Assembly: GCA_002434005.1 (NCBI GenBank)
Contig: DJJF01000035.1
Location: 13,645 to 31,311 of the forward strand
Reading direction: 5' to 3'
Length of the DNA stretch: 17,667 bases
Origin: Candidatus Saccharibacteria bacterium UBA6575
GTDB lineage: Bacteria; Patescibacteriota; Saccharimonadia; Saccharimonadales; Saccharimonadaceae
Below, piece after piece: positions 1 through 6,917 of the stretch (position 1 is the stretch's first letter; every line of letters begins with the position of its first letter). A program made the position numbers and the translations under genes. Below the pieces are notes generated by a model. The model was not told the DNA's origin. It ran no database searches and saw nothing but the letters and a program-made list of their open reading frames with translations.

Positions 1-150
1 CCCGCCGTCGATGCAATCCGCGTTGCGATCATCAATCCGAAGGCACGTGCCAAAGAGGAAAGCGATTTCCTTCAGGCGAGCGTCACTGTGGTTGAGACGA
101 TCGTGGAGTACGTCAACCGCCTAGAGGACAACCGGCCAACCACCAACTAG
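1..150 (+). CDS. C-terminal part of an unrecognised GC-rich gene
   Basis: The window opens inside an open frame that runs 49 codons to a TAG stop at 148-150. I do not recognise the family. The visible part reads as a soluble, probably helical tail ending in a polar Asn/Thr/Pro-rich segment. Third codon positions are G or C in 35 of 49 codons, unlike the AT-rich glycosyltransferase gene that follows. In this it resembles the other GC-rich orphan genes of the window (2030-2434, 9287-9574, 12603-13211, 13423-13977). A strong hairpin terminator follows directly, so it does not run into the next gene. The start lies outside the window and function cannot be assigned. Confidence 0.6.
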   Translation, partial: PAVDAIRVAIINPKARAKEESDFLQASVTVVETIVEYVNRLEDNRPTTN

Positions 151-205
151 CCCGCACCCGCAGTAGAGCGCCACGCTCCTCCGGGGGCGGGCGTTCTGCT
201 TTTTG
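150..205 (+). terminator. Rho-independent terminator of the partial GC-rich gene
   Basis: GCCCGC (150-155) pairs with GCGGGC (187-192). An inner hairpin GAGCG/GCTC lies between the arms. A T-rich run ending in TTTTT at about 200-204 follows. Confidence 0.7.
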
Positions 206-240
206 CATAGTAATATTTTACTAAAGCAATTCTCTTATGC

Positions 241-269
241 TTGTGTATTTAATTATTCGTGAGTATCTT
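241..269 (+). promoter_or_regulatory. Predicted promoter of the glycosyltransferase gene
   Basis: TTGTGT (241-246) and TATCTT (264-269) are separated by 17 bases, giving a start near 276 and a leader of about 28 bases that contains a GGAG site before the ATG at 305. The hexamers are imperfect. Confidence 0.4.
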
Positions 270-304
270 CAGTAATAGTTAAATCACTGCTAACGGAGAA
301 CGGT

Positions 305-1492
305 ATGAGTCTACTTTCATTGTTTTTAATTATTTATGGTGTCCTTGCGCTCACGCACATCATCGTGCAAATGATAATTGGTCACTTGGAGCATCGCAAG
401 CAGCATCATAAAAAATTCAGGGCATTTCATTTCGGACACACTGCTCGCGTAACAGTTGTTGTGCCAGTCTATAACGAGGATATTACTGTTCTCGAACAAT
501 GTATAAAATCTATCTACCAACAAGATTATAAAGACTTAGAGATTATCGTTGTCGACGACGGATCAACTAGCGCAAAAGAACTAGATGAGAAAGTTTACAA
601 GAAGTACAATCATGGTCGCCTGCGAGCGATTATGGTTAAAGATAATATAGGCAAAAGAGGTGTTCAAAAACTTGCCTTCGATGAGGCTAAGGGAGATATA
701 ATCGTTACCGTTGACTCCGATACTATATTGAGATCAAAAGGCGCAATCAGGCAAGTGGTTCAAAGGTTTAAAAATGCAGAGGTCGGTGCGGTCACGGGTG
801 ATGTTAGAGTAGAGAACAAAGACAAGAATCTCCTAACTAGATTGATCAGTTTTAGATACTGGACTGCGTTCCACCAAGAGCGTGCGGCACAAAGCTACTT
901 TGATGTTTTGATGTGCTGCTCGGGTCCATTTTCGGCTTATCGAAAAGAAATCATTGACGAAGTTAAGGATAAATACGTCTCGCAGAAGTTTTTAGGTAAG
1001 CTTTGTACTTTTGGGGATGATCGCCATCTAACGAATCTAGTTCTAGAACAGGGTCATAAAGTTGTGTTCGATGCCCACTCCCATGTATATACGTATGTGC
1101 CAGAAAGCCTGAGTAGCTACCTGAAGCAGCAAGTACGCTGGAATAAGAGCTTTTATCGAGAAATGATCTGGACATACAAAAGTGTAAACAAGCATCACTG
1201 GTACATGATCTATGATTTAACAATGCAACTGCTACTTCCATTTCTACTTTTGGCCGCCCTTGCAGCTATGGTCTACCAGACAATCGCATTTAACGACCTG
1301 AGCCACCTATGGCAGTACTTAGCGATATTAGTTGCGGTAGCGCTGCTAAGAGCATCCTACGGTATGTATCGAACAAAGAACCCTGGGTTCCTGCTTTTTA
1401 TACTCTATGGTTTCATGCACGTATTCATCTTGATTCCTACTAGACTATACGCACTGATCACGATAAATCGTATCAAATGGGGTACTCGATAA
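305..1492 (+). CDS. Hyaluronan-synthase-like membrane glycosyltransferase (GT2)
   Basis: A 395-residue processive family 2 glycosyltransferase in the plasma membrane, predicted to polymerise a polysaccharide from UDP-sugars and export it. One N-terminal membrane segment (about 1-25) precedes the cytoplasmic GT-A domain. That domain contains VPVYNED (53-59), DDGS (84-87), the DSD metal/UDP motif (137-139), CSGP (205-208), GDDR (237-240) and QQVRW (275-279), the processive QxxRW motif. Three or more hydrophobic segments follow (about 303-326, 335-352, 360-380). Several stretches, including ERAAQS, FGDDRHLTN, KQQVRWNKSF and the C-terminal WGTR, match what I remember of streptococcal HasA, and the length is close to HasA (about 419). 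The start follows a GGAG site. Codon use is AT-rich. No UDP-glucose dehydrogenase is visible nearby, so hyaluronan itself as the product is an inference; chitin-like or other beta-glycans are possible. Confidence 0.85.
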   Translation: MSLLSLFLIIYGVLALTHIIVQMIIGHLEHRKQHHKKFRAFHFGHTARVTVVVPVYNEDITVLEQCIKSIYQQDYKDLEIIVVDDGSTSAKELDEKVYKKYNHGRLRAIMVKDNIGKRGVQKLAFDEAKGDIIVTVDSDTILRSKGAIRQVVQRFKNAEVGAVTGDVRVENKDKNLLTRLISFRYWTAFHQERAAQSYFDVLMCCSGPFSAYRKEIIDEVKDKYVSQKFLGKLCTFGDDRHLTNLVLEQGHKVVFDAHSHVYTYVPESLSSYLKQQVRWNKSFYREMIWTYKSVNKHHWYMIYDLTMQLLLPFLLLAALAAMVYQTIAFNDLSHLWQYLAILVAVALLRASYGMYRTKNPGFLLFILYGFMHVFILIPTRLYALITINRIKWGTR

Positions 1493-1515
1493 GCACTATT
1501 AGTGATTAAGGTCTT

Positions 1516-1547
1516 AAGCGCATGCGACCAACAAGTCGCATGCGCTT
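1516..1547. terminator. Bidirectional hairpin terminator
   Basis: A perfect 13-bp stem (1516-1528 with 1535-1547) closes a six-base CAACAA loop between two convergent genes. A/T-rich sequence on both sides makes it usable in either direction. Confidence 0.75.
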
Positions 1548-1553
1548 TAATTT

Positions 1554-1889
1554 CTATGAACTTGTGTTTGTATCTGAATGATCGCACTCATCACCGGCTG
1601 TTTGCGAGGTAGAGCCGGAACCAGATGAACTGCTATCGGTTGTAGTGTCGGATTCGGTTGAATCATCGGTGCTTGTTGATTCACTTGTGTCGGTTGTGGC
1701 TTCAGCGGTTGTTGCCGTTGCGGAATCAGTGGAGGTTGATTCTGCCGTGGTTGTTTCGCTGGTGGTTGTGTCGCCGGTTAATGCATTTGCATCAAGGCTG
1801 CTAATAAGGCTGCTTGTTAGTACGCCGCCTAATGCAGTGACTGCGAATACTCCGCTTACGATTAGTGGTTTTGCTAGGGCTATCGCCAT
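1554..1889 (-). CDS. Small Ser/Thr-rich exported or surface protein
   Basis: A 111-residue protein without a recognised family. The N-terminus is a hydrophobic segment (about residues 6-30) that would act as a signal peptide or anchor. The rest is low-complexity sequence dominated by Thr, Ser, Glu, Asp and Ala, as in acidic linkers or stalks of cell-surface proteins. A GGAG site in AAAGGAGAGCC sits just before the ATG. A 7-bp inverted repeat lies upstream. It shares a bidirectional terminator with the convergent glycosyltransferase gene. The strongly biased composition means an open frame alone is weak proof, but the signal segment, ribosome site and terminator together support a real gene. 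Confidence 0.65.
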   Translation of the reverse strand: MAIALAKPLIVSGVFAVTALGGVLTSSLISSLDANALTGDTTTSETTTAESTSTDSATATTAEATTDTSESTSTDDSTESDTTTDSSSSGSGSTSQTAGDECDHSDTNTSS

Positions 1890-1910
1890 AGGCTCTCCTT
1901 TCGGTTACTG

Positions 1911-1928
1911 TCGAGTATTTTTACTCGA
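1911..1928. promoter_or_regulatory. Perfect inverted repeat upstream of the Ser/Thr-rich gene
   Basis: TCGAGTA (1911-1917) and TACTCGA (1922-1928) surround TTTT. The repeat lies about 20 bases upstream of the start codon at 1889 (-), just ahead of its ribosome site. It could be an operator or a leader hairpin. Confidence 0.45.
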
Positions 1929-1982
1929 TCTACTACCGACTATGCCCGGGCTTCCTAAAACGAACCTTAAATAAAATGACTA

Positions 1983-2006
1983 ACCCGCGACATCTCTGCC
2001 GCGGGT
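1983..2006 (-). terminator. Terminator of the GC-rich orphan at 2030-2434
   Basis: ACCCGCG/CGCGGGT form a 7-bp stem around a 10-base loop. Read on the minus strand the stem is followed by a T-rich stretch. A second small hairpin (GCCAG/CTGGC, about 2010-2024) precedes it. Confidence 0.6.
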
Positions 2007-2029
2007 ATTGCCAGGCTTGCTGGCGGGTG

Positions 2030-2434
2030 TCACTTCTTCTTGCGCTTCTTCGCCTTCTTGGGTGGCTTCGGGAGTCCGACGTCCTTGGGCTTGAAGGCGG
2101 GCCACGTAAGGCCGCTGAGCGTGTTCGCCGTGATCAGGATCGTCTCCCAGTCTTCGGCCAAGCTCACCAGCCTTTCGGAGTACTCGGCCTCCTTGCAGAG
2201 CTCGAGCAAGCCATTCCTCCGCTCGGCGGCGTCCACGATGTCGCGGCTGTCGAAGCTCGGGAGCTGCATCACCTCGTAGGCGATGATCTCGATGATTCCC
2301 TCGAAGTTGCCGTCGACGACCATCTGTCGCAGATCGTCAGACGCGTCCAGGACGTCGAACGTGTCGCGCACCAGCTCGGCAACAAGGCAGTCGAATTCCT
2401 GCTGCGGGTCAATCTCTGTCGGTTCGTCAGTCAT
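2030..2434 (-). CDS. GC-rich orphan gene, acidic protein with Lys-rich tail
   Basis: A 134-residue protein without a family I recognise. It is acidic and apparently helical over most of its length, with Asp/Glu-rich stretches near the start, and ends in a short proline and lysine/arginine tail (about 121-134) that could bind nucleic acid. There is no signal peptide or membrane segment. Codons end mostly in G or C, in contrast to the neighbours on both sides. No good Shine-Dalgarno site is visible; a weak CGGA lies about 10 bases before the ATG. A possible TACTAT -10 box sits 45-50 bases upstream and a hairpin terminator lies just past the stop, so it appears to be its own transcription unit. 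A long open frame on the opposite strand is treated as a shadow. Confidence 0.65.
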   Translation of the reverse strand: MTDEPTEIDPQQEFDCLVAELVRDTFDVLDASDDLRQMVVDGNFEGIIEIIAYEVMQLPSFDSRDIVDAAERRNGLLELCKEAEYSERLVSLAEDWETILITANTLSGLTWPAFKPKDVGLPKPPKKAKKRKKK

Positions 2435-2478
2435 TGTGTTTTTCCGATCGAGTCGCGGATGTAAAAGATGTAACCCAC

Positions 2479-2484
2479 ATAGTA
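2479..2484 (-). promoter_or_regulatory. Possible -10 box for the GC-rich orphan at 2030-2434
   Basis: TACTAT on the minus strand would start transcription near 2471 and give a leader of roughly 37 bases. No convincing -35 partner is seen at 17 bases. Confidence 0.3.
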
Positions 2485-2533
2485 AAGCAACAAGCTAAGA
2501 GGCATACAAGCATAAGCGTCGTATCGATTATGG

Positions 2534-2562
2534 TTGCAGCCATACGTGTAGGGGAGTATGGT
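2534..2562 (+). promoter_or_regulatory. Promoter giving a leaderless mRNA for the gene at 2569
   Basis: TTGCAG (2534-2539) and TATGGT (2557-2562) have an exact 17-base spacer. The -10 box ends 6 bases before the ATG at 2569, so transcription should start at or next to the start codon. This also argues against start codons further upstream (2434, 2530). Confidence 0.55.
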
Positions 2563-2568
2563 GACGAC

Positions 2569-2817
2569 ATGCCCGAACGACCGCGCGGTGAATATGTGCT
2601 GCAAAACCCAATAGAAATAGCTATTGCCAAAAAAGCATTGGAATTAACGGGGCTCAATCCGCAGGCGGTCGAAGAGCTAGATCTTATTTTGCAGCTATAT
2701 CGCCTTATGCAAGGTCTTGGCCAATCAAGGAGCATGCTGCGTGTAAACCAGGGTGACTTGGGCGAGCAAGAGAGAATCGACATCATTACCAGCCTTGAGG
2801 CTCTTATCGAACAATGA
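2569..2817 (+). CDS. Small conserved-looking hypothetical protein
   Basis: An 82-residue soluble protein, likely helical (the stretch from about residue 16 on is rich in Leu, Ala and Glu), without a recognised family. The open frame extends upstream to 2434, but I place the start at 2569 because a 17-base-spaced promoter ends 6 bases before that ATG and the upstream part would overlap the promoter itself. GGGGAG at 2551-2556 is too far to be a clear ribosome site. Base composition is like the surrounding core genes, not like the GC-rich orphans. Two other small genes follow on the same strand, each with its own promoter. Confidence 0.6.
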   Translation: MPERPRGEYVLQNPIEIAIAKKALELTGLNPQAVEELDLILQLYRLMQGLGQSRSMLRVNQGDLGEQERIDIITSLEALIEQ

Positions 2818-2856
2818 ACCACAAGCGATGATGACCGCATGGCGGCGCAGCAAGTT

Positions 2857-2886
2857 TTGCATAATCTTCGTCGTAGCTAGTACACT
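2857..2886 (+). promoter_or_regulatory. Promoter of the small membrane protein gene
   Basis: TTGCAT (2857-2862), an 18-base spacer and TACACT (2881-2886) give a start near 2893, about 20 bases ahead of the ATG at 2914, with a strong GAGGAGG site in between. Confidence 0.55.
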
Positions 2887-2913
2887 ATGTGCATATAACA
2901 ACGAGGAGGCGAT

Positions 2914-3111
2914 ATGGGTGAGAAGCGAATTAAGGTAGACGGCGGGACCGGCCAGCTAGGATTCATATTTTTCATGTGTTATGTTGGCGCAGCGTATTAC
3001 TTTATTGATCAATCTTCGGGCGCATTTTTAGATGTTGTGTGGTCGCTGATTAAGGCGATTGTATGGCCTGCATTCTTGGTGTTCCACTCTATGACTGGCT
3101 TGGGCGTATAG
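2914..3111 (+). CDS. Small two-segment membrane protein
   Basis: A 65-residue protein with a charged N-terminus (residues 1-10) and two hydrophobic segments (about 14-31 and 38-58), consistent with a small integral membrane hairpin. I do not recognise the family. The ATG lies 4 bases after GAGGAGG, one of the best ribosome sites in the window. A promoter is visible 18 bases upstream of the ribosome site. No enzymatic motif or metal ligand pattern is present. It may be an accessory membrane protein; function unknown. Confidence 0.65.
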   Translation: MGEKRIKVDGGTGQLGFIFFMCYVGAAYYFIDQSSGAFLDVVWSLIKAIVWPAFLVFHSMTGLGV

Positions 3112-3127
3112 ATTAATTTTACTCTCG

Positions 3128-3136
3128 TGGTATAGT
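3128..3136 (+). promoter_or_regulatory. Extended -10 promoter, leaderless, for the gene at 3143
   Basis: TGG-TATAGT ends 6 bases before the ATG at 3143, and no Shine-Dalgarno sequence precedes the ATG. No -35 box is evident, as expected of extended -10 promoters. Confidence 0.5.
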
Positions 3137-3142
3137 GAGCGC

Positions 3143-3391
3143 ATGACAGAGGTTATTGGGGATACACGATTTGAGCATCAAACTCGCCCGGAATCATTGC
3201 AGCTAGGTGTGATTGCTATGCAGAAGGCGCGTGAGCTAACTGGTAAGGTACTTGGTAAGAATGCCGATGATGTTTCGATAGCTGAGGTTGCGCAGGAGTT
3301 TACTAAAGGTGGATTTAGTGAGTGGGAGCCAGATGTAGCCCAGGGAGTTCGCAACGTATTGGCCGAAGAGTACGGCATCGATCATCTATAG
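3143..3391 (+). CDS. Small hypothetical protein
   Basis: An 82-residue soluble protein, rich in Glu and Ala and probably helical, with no recognised domain. It has the same length as the protein at 2569, and both combine a helical stretch with an acidic C-terminal part; any homology would need a profile comparison. It is preceded by an extended -10 box ending 6 bases upstream and lacks a ribosome site, so a leaderless mRNA is predicted. Codon use matches the core genes around it. Confidence 0.6.
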   Translation: MTEVIGDTRFEHQTRPESLQLGVIAMQKARELTGKVLGKNADDVSIAEVAQEFTKGGFSEWEPDVAQGVRNVLAEEYGIDHL

Positions 3392-3401
3392 CATAAGCAT
3401 A

Positions 3402-3430
3402 TTGACTTTTTGTACAAAAAATGCTAATGT
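3402..3430 (+). promoter_or_regulatory. Promoter giving a leaderless GTG-started mRNA
   Basis: TTGACT (3402-3407) and TAATGT (3425-3430) are 17 bases apart, and the GTG at 3438 lies 7 bases after the -10 box. The well-formed -35 and spacing strengthen the start call. Confidence 0.6.
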
Positions 3431-3437
3431 TTAAACA

Positions 3438-4676
3438 GTGAATTCAAAAAATAAACAGCCATTACATCTTAAAGAACCCGGAGCAGCGCAGTTACAAGCT
3501 GCCGAACTTCTTTTGGCACCTAATTTTGCACGCGTAAAAAATATTGCATTCGAAGCTGCGGGTGGCGATGGAGAGCTTTATGCAGCATGGCGAGACAATA
3601 CAGACAGACATCTGGGTCGCCTGGCCCAAGTACAGGTTTCTGGTAAAGACCTACAGCAAGATATATGGGAAGTGCAACGTGATATTGCCCTAGCGACACT
3701 TGACGGAGAATCGACTGGACCATTCTCAAAGTATTTCTTTCATGCCTCGGTAGGAGGAAAGCCAATCGAAGCTCGCCCTGGTAAAGATGTGACAGTTGAT
3801 GATCTTCCAGAAGGGGATTACGATGTCGTGCAAACCAATAACGAAATTGTGTCGATTAGTCGCTCCGAAGATGACCCACTTAGCTTCTTAAATGAAAGCC
3901 TTAAGTATGCGTACTCACGCCGCAAGCGAGGTGGAGGCAGGTTCGAGGGTCCAGAAAACTATGCGACCGCTATGAAGTTATTTACGGATAAGACACTTGA
4001 TCAGCCACTTGAAGGCTACGAAGACATGGAGCGGGCGCATAAGCTTTTGAACGATGCTATGGGCAACTTCCTGCGAGTTTCACAAAAAGACACGCCTAAC
4101 ATCGTAGAGCTCATGAACGTGCTGGTATCGGTACGTAGCCTGCCAAAGGGCCTTGTTGATAGGCGATTTACGCCCGGTCTACTGAAGTACACGCTAGAAG
4201 GTATCGATGATTTTGGTGATAACGGCATGAATATCATTTTAGGAGCAATGTCGAAAATGGACCTTGATGACTGCCCAGAAGCGGCTGCTATGACAATGGA
4301 CCTAGTACTCCGAAAGGGCGTAAAAATGCACCGTTCGGGCGATATGCTCATTGCATTACGCGCTGTCTCGCAGCTTCCTAAAAGTGATAATAGCGAACAT
4401 ACAGTGACATCGCTATTCGATGTTCGCAATGCTCTAGAAATGGCTGGTGATATTGCTGACCTAGTGCAAATGAATCGTTTACTTCTAAAAATAGTTAATG
4501 ACGTAAGCGACAACCCAAACGACACACGGCGTGCAAAAGATACTGCGGAATACAACGCTCGCCGAGCAAGCGATATGCTAGCCGACGATGTTCGTGCTCG
4601 TCGCCTAAGTACGGCTGAACAAAAGCGCGCAGAGTCGCAAATCTCTGCGGTAATCGACCTAGCAAAACGTATCTAA
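3438..4676 (+). CDS. Large hypothetical protein, mainly helical
   Basis: A 412-residue protein starting at GTG. I do not recognise it. There is no signal peptide or membrane segment, so it is probably cytoplasmic. The first part (about 1-140) is mixed, with a Gly/Asp-rich stretch near 110-130 that could be a small beta domain. A basic RRKRGGGR patch follows at about 160-167. From about 170 to the end the pattern suggests repeated helices, possibly a TPR- or HEAT-like scaffold. The promoter 7 bases upstream supports the GTG start and a leaderless mRNA. The TAA stop overlaps the stop codon of the convergent rnhA by two bases, so the two mRNAs must overlap at their ends. Confidence 0.75.
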   Translation: MNSKNKQPLHLKEPGAAQLQAAELLLAPNFARVKNIAFEAAGGDGELYAAWRDNTDRHLGRLAQVQVSGKDLQQDIWEVQRDIALATLDGESTGPFSKYFFHASVGGKPIEARPGKDVTVDDLPEGDYDVVQTNNEIVSISRSEDDPLSFLNESLKYAYSRRKRGGGRFEGPENYATAMKLFTDKTLDQPLEGYEDMERAHKLLNDAMGNFLRVSQKDTPNIVELMNVLVSVRSLPKGLVDRRFTPGLLKYTLEGIDDFGDNGMNIILGAMSKMDLDDCPEAAAMTMDLVLRKGVKMHRSGDMLIALRAVSQLPKSDNSEHTVTSLFDVRNALEMAGDIADLVQMNRLLLKIVNDVSDNPNDTRRAKDTAEYNARRASDMLADDVRARRLSTAEQKRAESQISAVIDLAKRI

Positions 4677-5098
4677 ATACGAGCGCCTTCACGGGCTTTA
4701 TTCGCCCATACATCGGCAAGTTCATTGCCTTCGTCGCCATTATGACCGCGCACCCATACTAGGGTGGCTTTAGACGAACGGTAGAGAGGGCAGACTTCGC
4801 GAACTATATCGAGGTTCTTTATTTCGCCGCCTTTTTTCTTCCAGCCGTTTGCTTCCCAGGCAAGTGACCATTTTGTAATGACGTTGATCCAAAATTCTGA
4901 ATCAGTGTAGATTCGGCACTCGTGGCCGTTGGCGTGCTTGAGCGCTGCCATGATTGCAAAGCCTTCCATGCGGATGTTGGTAGTGTGTTCGCCGCTGGGC
5001 TCTGAACCAAGTGCGACTGGCTGTTTGTCTTTAATAACGGCGTAACCGCCAGGCCCTGGGTTTGGGCTGGCTGAGCCGTCGGTGTAATACGTATTCAT
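4673..5098 (-). CDS. rnhA: Ribonuclease HI
   Basis: RNase HI cleaves the RNA strand of RNA/DNA hybrids and removes R-loops and primers in the cytoplasm. The 141-residue protein, counted from the ATG at 5098, has the family layout: TDGSASPNPGPGG at 6-18 with D7, E45 in RMEG, D66 in YTDSE, and the loop RGHNGDEGNELAD with H119 and D129. All carboxylates of the DEDD site are present. The frame stays open upstream to 5152, but a TATACT box ending 7 bases before 5098 and the usual family N-terminus argue for the shorter form. It is convergent with, and overlaps by its stop codon, the unknown gene at 3438-4676. Confidence 0.93.
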   Translation of the reverse strand: MNTYYTDGSASPNPGPGGYAVIKDKQPVALGSEPSGEHTTNIRMEGFAIMAALKHANGHECRIYTDSEFWINVITKWSLAWEANGWKKKGGEIKNLDIVREVCPLYRSSKATLVWVRGHNGDEGNELADVWANKAREGARI

Positions 5099-5105
5099 TC
5101 TTTTA

Positions 5106-5111
5106 AGTATA
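5106..5111 (-). promoter_or_regulatory. -10 box of rnhA, leaderless
   Basis: On the minus strand TATACT is followed by 7 bases and then the ATG at 5098. No Shine-Dalgarno site is present. A -35 box is not clear. Confidence 0.5.
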
Positions 5112-5244
5112 CAGACAAGTTTGGAGCAAACCCCGTATGGATTTTCTGACAAAAACTACAGCGTAGTAACGCAAACAACAATAACCATAAGTGGTGTAGG
5201 ATTAAAACACAACACTCCACCCATAGCGTTAGGTGAAAATATGT

Positions 5245-5253
5245 TGCTATAAT
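5245..5253 (+). promoter_or_regulatory. Extended -10 promoter of pyrG, leaderless
   Basis: TGC-TATAAT, a consensus extended -10, ends 8 bases before the pyrG ATG. No ribosome site lies between. The about 130 bases upstream, back to the rnhA promoter, show no further convincing element. Confidence 0.6.
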
Positions 5254-5261
5254 GAAATCCC

Positions 5262-6872
5262 ATGGAAAGCACGAAAACTGCACATGGGAGCAAACAGTCG
5301 AAACAGAAATACATATTTGTGACAGGCGGTGTCCTGTCGGGGGTAGGGAAAGGTATAACTGCGGCGAGCATTGGATCAGTCCTGCAAGCCAAGGGTTCAT
5401 ACGTTTCTATTCAAAAATGTGACCCGTATCTCAATGTAGATGCGGGTCTTTTGAATCCAAAAGAACACGGTGAATGTTATGTAACAAAAGATGGTGCCGA
5501 GACCGATTTGGATCTTGGGCACTACGAACGATTCTTAGATATTGAACTAACACAAAAGAATGCAACCTTGGCCGGGCGTTTACTCAGCAACTTGATTGCC
5601 GATGAACGAGCTGGAAAGTTCGGTGGCCAAACGGTACAACTCGTACCACACCTAACACGTGAGATTCAAAAAGCTATACTGACCGCCGGGCATGGCAGTG
5701 ATGTACATATTGTTGAAATTGGCGGAACGGTAGGTGACTACGAAGGTTTGAGCTTCGTGGAAGCTATCCGTGAATTCGCGATGAAAGTTGGCCGCGAAAA
5801 CTGTATGTATGTGCATGTAGTGTACGTGCCGTTTATTGGTACCAGCAAAGAGTTTAAGAGTAAGCCAGCGCAGAACGCACTGAACGACCTGCGCGGATTC
5901 GGTATCGTACCAGATGCTGTGATTGTACGTTCTGATAATGAAGCACCAAGCTCGATTGCCCGCAAGATTGCGTTATTTGGCGGTATTCCCGAATCTGCGG
6001 TACTGATGATGCCAAATGTTGATAGTGTGTTTAGGATTCCGGAAGTTATTGCCGAAAGTCCGCTTATGAAGCATCTCGAATACTTTACGAGCAATACGAA
6101 AAAGCCTGATTTATCAAAGTGGTCAACGCTGATCAAGCACCAGCAAGCTAAAAAATCACGTAGGGTTAAAGTCGGCATGGTCGCGAAATATTTAGACAAC
6201 GAAGATACCTACATCTCCGTACTCGAAGCCTTGAAGGCTGCTGCCTGGCAAGAGAATGTAGAGCTTGATCTAACATGGATCAATGCTGAAACGATTAACC
6301 ACGCCGAGCTAGATGCCGTTGACGCAATTTTGGTTCCTGGCGGTTTTGGTCAGCGCGGAATTGAAGGTAAAATTGCGGCCGCGAACTATGCGCTAGAGCA
6401 CAAAAAGCCGTACTTAGGCTTATGTTTAGGCTTGCAAGTAGCAGTTGTAGCAGCAGCTCGCCGTGCTGGACTAAAAGATGCCAACAGCACGGAGTTCAAT
6501 GCTGACACTACGCACGATGTGGTGTACATCATGGAAGGCCAAGCGGGCAAGGAGTCAACCGGTGGAACATTGCGACTGGGTGATTATGAAGCGGAGCTTG
6601 CCAAAGGATCATTGGCTGCGGAAACATACGGATCGACCAACATCGTCGAACGCCACCGCCACCGTTACGAAGTGAACCAGAGGTTCAAAGCCGAGATTGA
6701 AAAGGGCGGACTAACGATCAGTGGCACCAGCCCCGACGGTAAGCTTGTGGAGTTCGTCGAAGCCAAAGACCACCCGTACTTCTTGGCAACGCAGGCTCAC
6801 CCTGAGTTCAAGAGCCGACCGTTCAAGGCACACCCGATGTTCGTGGGCCTTATACGAGCAGTAACACATTAG
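5262..6872 (+). CDS. pyrG: CTP synthase
   Basis: CTP synthase converts UTP to CTP using ATP and glutamine in the cytoplasm. The 536-residue protein is close to the usual length (about 545). The N-terminal amidoligase domain carries the P-loop-like GGVLSGVGKG (about 22-31) and the segments CDPYLNVDAG and HGECYVTKDGAETDLDLGHYER. The C-terminal class I glutaminase domain has the oxyanion strand VPGGFGQRG, the nucleophile Cys in GLCLGLQ, and the His/Glu pair in AHPEF. The N-terminal 13 residues before KYIFVTGG are slightly longer than in common homologues, but the TATAAT box 8 bases ahead fixes the start. Ends convergent to the pilin-like gene with only about 45 bases between. Confidence 0.97.
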   Translation: MESTKTAHGSKQSKQKYIFVTGGVLSGVGKGITAASIGSVLQAKGSYVSIQKCDPYLNVDAGLLNPKEHGECYVTKDGAETDLDLGHYERFLDIELTQKNATLAGRLLSNLIADERAGKFGGQTVQLVPHLTREIQKAILTAGHGSDVHIVEIGGTVGDYEGLSFVEAIREFAMKVGRENCMYVHVVYVPFIGTSKEFKSKPAQNALNDLRGFGIVPDAVIVRSDNEAPSSIARKIALFGGIPESAVLMMPNVDSVFRIPEVIAESPLMKHLEYFTSNTKKPDLSKWSTLIKHQQAKKSRRVKVGMVAKYLDNEDTYISVLEALKAAAWQENVELDLTWINAETINHAELDAVDAILVPGGFGQRGIEGKIAAANYALEHKKPYLGLCLGLQVAVVAAARRAGLKDANSTEFNADTTHDVVYIMEGQAGKESTGGTLRLGDYEAELAKGSLAAETYGSTNIVERHRHRYEVNQRFKAEIEKGGLTISGTSPDGKLVEFVEAKDHPYFLATQAHPEFKSRPFKAHPMFVGLIRAVTH

Positions 6873-6917
6873 TTTCGAGATACGGAAGTAGCACCTGGCG
6901 TATTGGCTAGATGAGTG

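Noticed and set aside
1645..1974. Open frame on the + strand opposite the Ser/Thr-rich gene
   Set aside because: Antisense reading of a low-complexity repeat; no promoter or ribosome site.
1976..2464. Long open frame on the + strand opposite the GC-rich orphan
   Set aside because: It is antisense to a gene with better codon pattern and terminator orientation; stop codons are simply rare in GC-rich DNA.
6003..6009. A second CTGATGA, the hammerhead core heptamer
   Set aside because: It lies in pyrG coding sequence, with no stem II hairpin, no GAAA strand and no pairing stems around it.
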